From Chloroflexota bacterium (GTDB lineage: Bacteria; Chloroflexota; Limnocylindria; Limnocylindrales; CSP1-4), in contig JAJYMP010000025.1 in assembly GCA_021786915.1 (NCBI GenBank), positions 1-11,898 on the forward strand: DNA of 11,898 bases, in the 5' to 3' direction. The translations under genes were made by a program, and so were the position numbers. Below the pieces are notes generated by a model, which made no database searches, was not told the origin of the DNA, and was given only the letters and a program-made list of their open reading frames with translations. Within the stretch, counting starts at the first letter, position 1. Every line of letters starts with the position of its first letter. Of this stretch, positions 6,486 to 11,898 are shown piece after piece.

Positions 6486-7832
6486 TCAGTCTCGGTCGAG
6501 CCAGCGCAATTCGAGCTCGGTGCCGGCCTCGGCGCGCGCCAGAGCCTCGGGCACCACGGCCAGCGCGTCGGCCGCCGCGAGCGCCGAGAGCACATGGCTC
6601 CCCTGCCCGCCCGCCAGGCGGACGCGGACCCGCCCCGCACCGTCGCGCAGCGGGCTGCCGTCGGGATCGCGCAGCGCCGTCACTCGCTGCATCCCGCGCC
6701 GGCCCTCGCTCTTGCTGACCGGCTCCTCGAGCACGCAGCGGTCGGCCGGCCGGTGCAGCCGCTGGTGGCCGGCGAGGCGACGGATCACGGGGCGCACGAA
6801 CAGCTCGAAGGTGACGAACACCGAGACCGGATTGCCGGGCAGGCCGAACAGCAAGACGGGCGACGCCCGGCCCGGCACCTCGGCGCGCCCGAACGCGAAC
6901 GGCTTGCCGGGCTGGACCGCCACGCGCCAGAGGTCGACGTGGCCGACGGTGTCGAAGGCTGAACGGACGACGTCGTAGGGGCCCACCGACACGCCGCCGG
7001 CGACAACGACGAGGTCGGCCTCCGCCAGCCCCCGCCGCATCCGTGCCAGGACGTCGTCGAGGCGGTCCTCCGCGATGCCCAGCTCGAGCGCGTCTCCGCC
7101 TGCGTCCCGGACCAGCGAGCGGATGCCGGGTCCGTTGGCGTCCGGGATCCCCGACGAGCCCAGCGGAGCGCCGGCCGCACGAACCTCGTCGCCGGTCGCG
7201 AGCACGGCGACGACCGGGCGTCGGCGGACGCTGAGCGCGGCCACTCCGGCGCCCGCAGTCAGCGCCACCAGCGCAGGCGTCACCAGGTCGCCCGCCATGG
7301 CGATGACGTCGCCCTGGTGCACGTCGGAACCGGCCGCGCGGACCGCCCCGCCCACACCCACCGCCTCGTGGACGAGGACCGCAGCGGGCAGCGGACCGCT
7401 CGCCTCGCGGCCGCGCGGCCCCAAGCTCCCGGCGTGGTCGAGCGGTGTCGTCTGCTCCACGGGGACGACGGCGTCGGCACCCGGCGGCAACGGCGCGCCG
7501 GTGGCGATCCGGACCGCCGTCCCATCGAGCACCCGCACGTCTGGCTCCCCTCCGGCGCGCACCTCTCCCACCACCGCCAGGCGGATCGGGTCGCCCTCCC
7601 GCGCGGCGGCCACGTCAGCGGAGCGCACCGCGTAACCGTCCATGGCGGAGTTGTCCCAGGGCGGCAGCGAGGTCGCGGCTGCTGCCGGCCCGGCGAGCAC
7701 CCGGCCGAGGGCAGCCTCGGGCGCGAGGGCGTCCGCTGCGCCGAGCGGCTCCACGCCCGCCAGGACGGTCGCCTGGGCGGCCTCGACCGGGACGAGCGCG
7801 CTCATCGGCCGCTCATCGGCCGCTCCCCTCAT
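6486..7832 (-). CDS. moeA: Molybdopterin molybdotransferase MoeA
   Basis: MoeA inserts molybdate into adenylylated molybdopterin. This 448-residue protein has all four domains. PPWDNSAMDGYAVR (57-70) and ATGAPLPPGADAVVPVE (110-126) belong to domains I-II. The MoCF-like domain III has LATGDE (211-216), GGVSVGPYD (279-287), QPGKPFAFG (307-315) and LPGNPVS (331-337). C-terminal domain IV contains GQGSH (409-413). The length is near that of single-domain MoeA proteins. The first ATG (7832) overlaps the stop of the protease gene as ATGA and has GGGGA 8 bases upstream. A second in-frame ATG at 7805 (MSALVPVEAAQ) is a possible alternative. The gene is the last of a tightly coupled trio with the protease and the DUF1461 protein; moaC and mogA follow after 104 bases. 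Confidence 0.95.
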   Translation of the reverse strand: MRGAADERPMSALVPVEAAQATVLAGVEPLGAADALAPEAALGRVLAGPAAAATSLPPWDNSAMDGYAVRSADVAAAREGDPIRLAVVGEVRAGGEPDVRVLDGTAVRIATGAPLPPGADAVVPVEQTTPLDHAGSLGPRGREASGPLPAAVLVHEAVGVGGAVRAAGSDVHQGDVIAMAGDLVTPALVALTAGAGVAALSVRRRPVVAVLATGDEVRAAGAPLGSSGIPDANGPGIRSLVRDAGGDALELGIAEDRLDDVLARMRRGLAEADLVVVAGGVSVGPYDVVRSAFDTVGHVDLWRVAVQPGKPFAFGRAEVPGRASPVLLFGLPGNPVSVFVTFELFVRPVIRRLAGHQRLHRPADRCVLEEPVSKSEGRRGMQRVTALRDPDGSPLRDGAGRVRVRLAGGQGSHVLSALAAADALAVVPEALARAEAGTELELRWLDRD

Positions 7833-8972
7833 CGGCGCCGTCCCCGCAGGAAGTTCACGGCCGGCAGCCGGCTGCGCATGGCCTCGGCCGCAGAATCGCG
7901 CGTCACCATCCCCACCAGTCGGCCCTCCTCGACCACTGCGAGCCCGTCGAGCCCGCGCCGCTGCATCGTCTCCATAACGCCCCAGATGGCGTCAGCCGGC
8001 CCGACCAGGGGCGCCAGCGGCGGCGTCGCCATGACCTCGCCGGCGCGCACCGTCGCGAGGCGCCCCCTCCCGAGGCGCCGCAGCGCCCCGAGTCCGATCA
8101 CGCCGAGCACCCGATCGCCGTCGAGCACCGGCATCGCCCGCGGCGCTCCGCCGCTCCCCAGCTGGTTCGCGAAGGTGTCCACCGTGAGGCCCGGCCCCAC
8201 GTGCGGGACGTCCCGGAGCATGGCGTCCGCCACGGTCAGGCCGCGCATCGCGTGCTCCATCTCCGCGCGCTGCGCCAGGCCGCGCGAGGTGCCGCCCAGC
8301 AGCCAGCCCATCGCGACCAGCAGGATGCCGAGCACGCCGTCATCGATGATCAGCACCGCCACGCCGATGAGCGTGATGCCCCAGCCCAGGAGGCTCCCGA
8401 CCCGCGCCGCGATGGTGGAGGCCCGGTCGCGATCGCCGGTCCGCGACCAGGCGAGCCCCCGCACCAGCCGCCCGCCGTCGAGGGGCAGCGCCGGCAGGAG
8501 GCTCGCCAGCCCGAGCATCAGGTTGAGCACCCCGACCACGAGCAGCGCTCGCGATCACGTCGTACGCCGTCGTCACCACGCTGATCACGACCGCGACCGG
8601 CAACAGGATCACGGCGATCACCAGCGATGTCAGCGGCCCGGAGACGGCGATGGCCACCTCGTCACGCGGGCGCGCGGTCTCGATCGAGAGCGGGGCGAGC
8701 CCGCCCACCAAGCCCAGCACGACGGTCGTCACGGCGACGCCGCGCTGCCGCCCCACCAGGGCGTGCGTCAGTTCATGCGCCAGCACCGAGAGCAGGTACA
8801 TGGCGGCGATCGCCGCCCCGACCACCCATTGCAGCGGCCCAGCGAGGTCGGGCGAGAGGAGGGCCGCCTGCTCCGCGCCGAGAAGGGCCACGATGCCCGC
8901 CATCACGGCCAGCGACAGCGAGACCCGGATCTCGATCCCGAACAGGGACGCGACCGGGATCCCGCCGCTCAC
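7829..8972 (-). pseudogene. Site-2 protease (M50) with CBS domains, split by a frameshift
   Basis: Two overlapping frames make one intramembrane metalloprotease. The first (from GTG 8972) has membrane helices, the zinc motif HELTH at residues 66-70 with catalytic E67, and AVSGPLTSL. It loses family similarity after DVIASA near 8547. The second picks up at about 8545 with LLVVGVLNLMLGL and PALPLDGGR, whose aspartate is the third zinc ligand, then further helices and two CBS-like segments (VADAMLRDVPHVGPGLTV; AGEVMATPPLAPLVGPADA). Restoring two bases in the GCGC tract at about 8544-8549 gives a 381-residue protein of normal family length, resembling Rip3-like proteases. All catalytic residues survive, so this is a recent mutation or a sequence error rather than an old pseudogene. 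Its GTG overlaps the DUF1461 stop (GTGA) and its stop overlaps the moeA start (ATGA). Such proteases cleave membrane-bound regulators; the substrate here is unknown. Confidence 0.9.
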
Positions 8973-9670
8973 GCTGTCGCCGCCAGCGCCGCAGAGGGGC
9001 TGCCGCGCTCGAGGCGCGCCGCCCGTCGACGGCCGATCCAGCGCAAGCCAAGCGCGAGCACGACGATGGTGACCCCGACGGCGACGGTCGTCTCGCTCCA
9101 GAACTGGTCAGGGAACAGCTGGACCAGGCGGTCCGTGCGCGGGTCGAACTGCCAGTTGCCGCCGGGGAAGAAGATCTCGTGGAACAGCGTGAACGCCTGG
9201 TCGAAGACCAGCACGCCGATCCCCCCGCCCACGACCGTCACGACCGCGATCACGGTGCCGGCGCGTGCCAGGCGGCGCCACAGGCGGGCGCGGGCGGGGC
9301 GGCCGCGGCTGAGCAGGAATGCGGCACCGAGGATGAGCGCGCCTCCGATCGCGACGAGGTAGAAGCCGGCGAACACGCCGCGGACGTCGCGCATGTGCGC
9401 GCGCTCGTTGGGCTTGAGGACGGGTGTGGTCTGCCCCGGCAGGGCGGCGAGGAAGTCGGGCGGCCCCAGCACGAGGTCGTGGAGGACCGAGTCCGTGACC
9501 GCCTGGAGCTGCTCCTGCGTGAAGCCGGTCCAGGCCGCCGCCTGGGCGCGGCCCTGCTCGAAACTGACCCAGGGGGGTGCGAGGAACGGCAGGATGGCGA
9601 GCGCGACGACCACGACTGCGGTCGAGAGGCCGATGACGATGGAGGCGAGCGCGCCGCGGAAGGTTGGCAT
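8969..9670 (-). CDS. DUF1461 (TIGR01906) integral membrane protein
   Basis: This 233-residue protein has four predicted membrane helices, at about 9-31, 99-121, 137-157 and 195-212. A long extracytoplasmic loop lies between the first two and another before the last. The conserved family pieces are SFEQGRAQA (36-44), ERAHMRDVR (89-97) just before helix 2, and FHEIFFPGGNWQFDPRTD (163-180) followed by LFPDQFW (185-191). This pattern matches DUF1461, whose biochemical role is not established. The ATG at 9670 is chosen; a GTG directly before it (9673) would add one residue. Only a GGGGG very close to the start resembles a ribosome site. The stop overlaps the start of the site-2 protease gene, so the two membrane proteins are probably made together. 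Confidence 0.85.
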   Translation of the reverse strand: MPTFRGALASIVIGLSTAVVVVALAILPFLAPPWVSFEQGRAQAAAWTGFTQEQLQAVTDSVLHDLVLGPPDFLAALPGQTTPVLKPNERAHMRDVRGVFAGFYLVAIGGALILGAAFLLSRGRPARARLWRRLARAGTVIAVVTVVGGGIGVLVFDQAFTLFHEIFFPGGNWQFDPRTDRLVQLFPDQFWSETTVAVGVTIVVLALGLRWIGRRRAARLERGSPSAALAATA

Positions 9671-9691
9671 CACCCCCGATGGTACCGGGAA

Positions 9692-9710
9692 GGCGCGGGG
9701 AGCCCGCGCC
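9692..9710 (-). terminator. GC-rich hairpin after the DUF4332-like gene
   Basis: GGCGCGGG (9692-9699) pairs perfectly with CCCGCGCC (9703-9710) around a 3-base loop. The hairpin begins 4 bases past the stop of the upstream minus-strand gene. On that strand it is followed by TTCCC rather than a long T-tract. The position and very stable stem fit a terminator, or a strong pause, separating this gene from the DUF1461-protease-moeA group. Confidence 0.5.
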
Positions 9711-9713
9711 CCG

Positions 9714-10103
9714 CTACTCGTCCTCGAGCGTCCGCGCCTGCTCCCACCACGTCTCGACCATCAGGTCGCTCGGCGCCTCGGTGGCGAGCTCGGTGGCCGC
9801 GCGGGCGATCCGAACCCGGAACACCGGCAGATCCGTCGCGAGGAGGTCCCGCAGGCCGTCGAAGCCCGCTTGGACGAACAGCTCGTGCTCGGGGTGGCCG
9901 AAGCCGGCGAGGTTGAGCATCAGCGCCTCGTCGCGCCAGGTCTGCACGTCGTTGGGCGACGCCACCACGTGGTCCGCCAGGCTCTGCCGACGCGAGGGCG
10001 TCTCGGAGACGTCGAGCAGGATCCCCGTGGTGGAGATCCCCTGCTTCTTGAGGCGGGCGAGGTGGACGGGCTCGATGCGGGTCAGCTCGGTGATGGGCGG
10101 CAC
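9714..10103 (-). CDS. DUF4332-like helix-hairpin-helix protein
   Basis: At 129 residues and all-helical by appearance, it reads ITELTRIEPVHLARLKKQGI, then TTGILLDVSETPSRRQSLADH, then a second similar half with DEALMLNLAGFGHPEHELFV and AGFDGLRDLL. Two helix-hairpin-helix-like repeats, each ending in a hydrophobic residue followed by LL, are what DUF4332 proteins show; these resemble the DNA-binding or protein-binding HhH folds of ligases and polymerases. A specific role is unknown. The start is the GTG at 10103, the only start codon just before the conserved region. GGAGG lies 12 bases upstream, rather far. A CATAAT at 10146-10151 (minus strand) could be its -10 box. The gene is divergent from the DUF2269 gene. 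Confidence 0.75.
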   Translation of the reverse strand: MPPITELTRIEPVHLARLKKQGISTTGILLDVSETPSRRQSLADHVVASPNDVQTWRDEALMLNLAGFGHPEHELFVQAGFDGLRDLLATDLPVFRVRIARAATELATEAPSDLMVETWWEQARTLEDE

Positions 10104-10145
10104 GGGCGGGACGGGCCTCCGGGGTCGAGGGGCGATCAGGGCGCC

Positions 10146-10151
10146 ATTATG
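10146..10151 (-). promoter_or_regulatory. Candidate -10 box for the DUF4332-like gene
   Basis: The minus strand reads CATAAT, five of six matches to TATAAT, about 43 bases before the GTG start. A possible -35 (TTGCCG) lies 19 bases further upstream, wider than the ideal 17. A transcript starting near 10139 would carry a leader of about 36 bases containing the GGAGG site. Confidence 0.3.
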
Positions 10152-10159
10152 CAGTTCGC

Positions 10160-10189
10160 GTGACGTGAGCCGGCAAATGGCGCCACAAT
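10160..10189 (+). promoter_or_regulatory. Candidate promoter for the DUF2269 gene, possibly leaderless
   Basis: GTGACG at 10160-10165 (four of six matches to TTGACA) and CACAAT at 10184-10189 are separated by 18 bases. The GTG start codon lies 7 bases after the -10 box, exactly where transcription should begin, and there is no Shine-Dalgarno sequence. Together these suggest a leaderless message, but the boxes are only moderate matches. Confidence 0.35.
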
Positions 10190-10196
10190 CGCTGTC

Positions 10197-10649
10197 GTGC
10201 AGATCTCGCTGGTGTTCAAGCTCGTCCACATCCTCGCTGTCATCTCGGCGGTCGGGGCCAATGCCACGTACCAGTTCTGGTACTCGAGAGCCGGTCGAGA
10301 CTCCGCGCGGCTCGTCTGGGTCATCGAGAGTGTCCGGGTCCTCGACCGGCGGATTGCCAACCCCTCGTACATCGTGGCGCTGCTCGCGGGCATCGCCACC
10401 GTGGTCACCGGGGCGTTCTCGTTCGAGTCGCTGTGGATCGCCGCCTCGATCGGGCTGTACGTCGTCGTCGCGGTGATCGGCATCGCGCTCTACGCGCCGG
10501 CCATGCGCCGCCAGCTCGCGCTGGCCGCCGCGGACCCGATGTCGGCCGACTACGAGGAGGCGGCGCGGCGCTCGCGGATGCTCGGCGGAGTGGCGATCGC
10601 GCTCGTCCTGGTGATCGTCGTCCTGATGGTGCTCAAGCCGACGCTGTAA
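10197..10649 (+). CDS. DUF2269 family integral membrane protein
   Basis: This 150-residue protein has four hydrophobic helices at about 5-25, 57-73, 79-99 and 128-147. It begins MQISLVFKLVHILAVISAVG; a histidine within the first helix (H11) is typical of DUF2269. ANPSYIVALLAGIATVVTG (55-73) is the next conserved segment. A charged loop (RRQLALAAADPMSADYEEAA) separates helices 3 and 4. The biochemical function of the family is not established. The GTG at 10197 is used because the first helix starts directly after it. It has no ribosome binding site, but a promoter-like pair lies just upstream. The gene is divergent from the DUF4332-like gene and convergent with the next. Confidence 0.85.
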   Translation: MQISLVFKLVHILAVISAVGANATYQFWYSRAGRDSARLVWVIESVRVLDRRIANPSYIVALLAGIATVVTGAFSFESLWIAASIGLYVVVAVIGIALYAPAMRRQLALAAADPMSADYEEAARRSRMLGGVAIALVLVIVVLMVLKPTL

Positions 10650-10733
10650 CCGCCGGCGTCTGGCCCCGAGAGTCGCGATCCGGAGTCGTCGCCCCGGTCT
10701 CACTTCCGCTTCCGCAGTACGCCGCGCGGCCCA

Positions 10734-10750
10734 GCGCCCAGGTTGGGCGC
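10734..10750. terminator. Bidirectional terminator-like hairpin between convergent genes
   Basis: GCGCCCA (10734-10740) and TGGGCGC (10744-10750) form a perfect 7-base stem with a 3-base loop. The hairpin lies 85 bases past the DUF2269 stop and 20 bases past the stop of the opposing gene at 10770. No T-tract follows on either strand, so termination might be weak or factor-assisted. The rest of the 120-base gap holds nothing recognisable. Confidence 0.45.
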
Positions 10751-10769
10751 CCGGCCGGGTCAGGAAACC

Positions 10770-11126
10770 CTACGTCAGCGGCTGCTCCTCGAGGACGACG
10801 TCCCAGTGCGCCTCGAGCAGCTCGAAGCGTCGGCGCTCCTCCGCCCGGAAGACCGCCTGGTCCGGGTAGAGGCGGGTGATGATCGTCCCGTCACTGTGCT
10901 CCTGGACCGCCGCCCAGTCGCGATACGTGATCGAGACCATGATGTCCCAGCCCGCGAGCCCGTCGCCGTGGAAGCGCGCCGTCGCCATCCGGACAGCGGT
11001 GTAGCGGCCCTGCGCCAGCTGCTCGCGCAGGATCGGCCAGTGGTTCCGCATGAACAGCTCGATCCACTCGTCGTGGGCGCCCCACTTGGTCTTGTAGAAG
11101 TACTGGATCTCGACGGGCTCGGGCAT
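10770..11126 (-). CDS. Hypothetical protein, 118 residues
   Basis: I do not recognise this protein. It begins MPEPVEIQYFYKTKWGAHDE, and the rest is rich in tryptophan, arginine and glutamate (WIELFMRNHWPIL; GWDIMVSITYRDWAA; LEAHWDVVLEE). No signal peptide, membrane helix or metal motif is visible. The alternation of short strands and helices (VEIQYFYKT, then a helix, then YTAVRMATARF, GWDIMVSITY, a helix) would suit a dimeric alpha/beta barrel of the ferredoxin-like type, but that is only a guess. The start is secure: AAGGAGG at 11133-11139 lies 6 bases before the ATG at 11126, the strongest ribosome site in the window. It follows the PLP decarboxylase by 46 bases on the same strand, so the two may be cotranscribed. 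A role next to amine or amino acid metabolism is possible but unsupported. Confidence 0.8.
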   Translation of the reverse strand: MPEPVEIQYFYKTKWGAHDEWIELFMRNHWPILREQLAQGRYTAVRMATARFHGDGLAGWDIMVSITYRDWAAVQEHSDGTIITRLYPDQAVFRAEERRRFELLEAHWDVVLEEQPLT

Positions 11127-11172
11127 CGGGCGCCTCCTTGCGACGCTGTTGGGCGGATCTGCTCTCGGCAGG

Positions 11173-11898
11173 CTACGCGAGCTTCGCCGCCTCTGCGCGG
11201 AGCAGCTCCCAGGCGCGGGCCACATGGCGCGGCTCGGTCCGCAGGTTCCCGATGGCCACGCGGATCGTGAACCGATCGCGCAGGCGGGTGTGCGAGAGGA
11301 AGACCTCGCCCGTGCGGTTGACCGCGTCCATCAGGCGGGTGTTGAGCTCGTCGAGGCGGGCGTGGACGTCGGGGTCGTCCTCGCGGCCGGCGAGCGCGGC
11401 GGGCCGGTGGCGGAAGCAGACGGTCGCGAACGGCACCGGCGCCAGCCGCTCCCAGTCGGGGTCCGCGTCGACCCAGCCCGCGAACGCCTCCGCCATCGCC
11501 AGGTGGTTTCGGATCCGCCGACGCAGGCCCTCCAGGCCGAACCAGCGCAACTGCATCCAGAGCTTGAGCGCGCGCATCCGCCGGCCGAGCTGCGGCGTGT
11601 ACTCGTTGTAGTCGAGCACCGGGTTGACGCGGTCGAGCGTGCGCAGGTACTCGGGCACGAGGCTGAACGCCGCGCGCAGCTGGTCCATCCGGCGCGACAG
11701 CAGCAACGACGCGTCGAGCGGCGTGAACAGCCACTTGTGCGGGTTGACGACGATCGAGTCGGCGCGCTGCCAGCCCTCGAACGGCGCGCGGCGCTCCGGG
11801 AGCAGGGCGGTGACGCCGCCGTAGGCCGAGTCGACGTGGAGCCAGATGCCCTCGCGCTCGGCGATGTCGGCGATGGCCGGGACCGGGTCGACCGAGGT
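11173..11898 (-). CDS. PLP-dependent (aromatic) amino acid decarboxylase, C-terminal part
   Basis: The 241 residues inside the window are the C-terminal portion of a group II PLP decarboxylase; the N-terminus lies beyond the right edge. Counting from the edge, HVDSAYGG (21-28) contains the aspartate that binds the PLP ring nitrogen. SIVVNPHKWLFTPLD (48-62) contains K55, the Schiff-base lysine in the family HKW motif. After it come LDYNEYTPQLGRRMRALKLW and a C-terminal domain with FATVCFRHRP and TRLMDAVNRTGEVFLSHTRL, as in aromatic L-amino-acid decarboxylases. These enzymes turn amino acids such as tyrosine, tryptophan or DOPA into amines, or in some relatives into aldehydes. The substrate cannot be read from this part. 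The stop is a TAG at 11173-11175, and the unknown 118-residue gene follows. Confidence 0.92.
   Translation of the reverse strand, partial: TSVDPVPAIADIAEREGIWLHVDSAYGGVTALLPERRAPFEGWQRADSIVVNPHKWLFTPLDASLLLSRRMDQLRAAFSLVPEYLRTLDRVNPVLDYNEYTPQLGRRMRALKLWMQLRWFGLEGLRRRIRNHLAMAEAFAGWVDADPDWERLAPVPFATVCFRHRPAALAGREDDPDVHARLDELNTRLMDAVNRTGEVFLSHTRLRDRFTIRVAIGNLRTEPRHVARAWELLRAEAAKLA

Noticed and set aside
7317..9362. A 681-codon plus-strand open frame opposite moeA, the protease and the DUF1461 gene
   Set aside because: Low-complexity R/P/S/A composition, no ribosome site, and it lies antisense to three recognised genes.

Overview
The window is very GC-rich bacterial chromosome (about 70% by eye) with tightly packed genes, frequent GTG starts and several 4-base start/stop overlaps. 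The gene families (menaquinone-linked ETF oxidoreductase, PadR regulator, DUF1461, site-2 protease with CBS domains, DUF2269) and the base composition fit Chloroflexota of the Limnocylindria/Ellin6529 type or a high-GC actinobacterium. That placement is inferred, not proved. No rRNA, tRNA, CRISPR array, insertion sequence or phage gene was seen.

Layout, left to right. (1) 1-1312, minus strand: an acyl-CoA dehydrogenase followed 34 bp downstream by the N-terminus of electron transfer flavoprotein subunit beta, cut by the window edge. (2) 1487-1696, plus strand: a small membrane-anchored zinc-ribbon protein. (3) 1731-2713, minus strand: a PadR-type repressor behind a perfect palindromic operator, overlapping by 4 bases an ABC transporter that has collapsed. 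Only the first 94 codons of the ATPase remain, joined out of frame to the last 34 codons of what looks like its permease. (4) About 2714-3114: a roughly 400-base gap with no gene, holding a tandem repeat of about 28 bp. (5) 3115-7832, minus strand: moeA, moaC, mogA and then a 710-residue membrane iron-sulfur protein of the EtfD/FadF type (ETF:menaquinone oxidoreductase). (6) 7829-9670, minus strand: a site-2 protease with CBS domains, split by a 2-base frameshift, preceded by a DUF1461 membrane protein. These two and moeA are chained by 4-base overlaps. (7) 9714-10649: a divergent pair, a DUF4332-like helix-hairpin-helix protein (minus) and a DUF2269 membrane protein (plus). (8) 10770-11898, minus strand: an unrecognised 118-residue protein and the C-terminal part of a PLP-dependent aromatic amino acid decarboxylase.

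Two themes stand out. First, acyl-CoA dehydrogenase, EtfB and EtfD form one electron route from fatty or branched acyl-CoA oxidation to the menaquinone pool, and all three lie within about 5.2 kb, though EtfD sits in a molybdenum-cofactor operon. Second, the PadR/ABC locus looks like a regulator and operator that have outlived most of their target. I did not find a convincing new defence or mobile system. The best leads are the collapsed ABC locus with its operator, the tandem repeat beside it, and the protease-moeA-moaC-mogA-EtfD arrangement.
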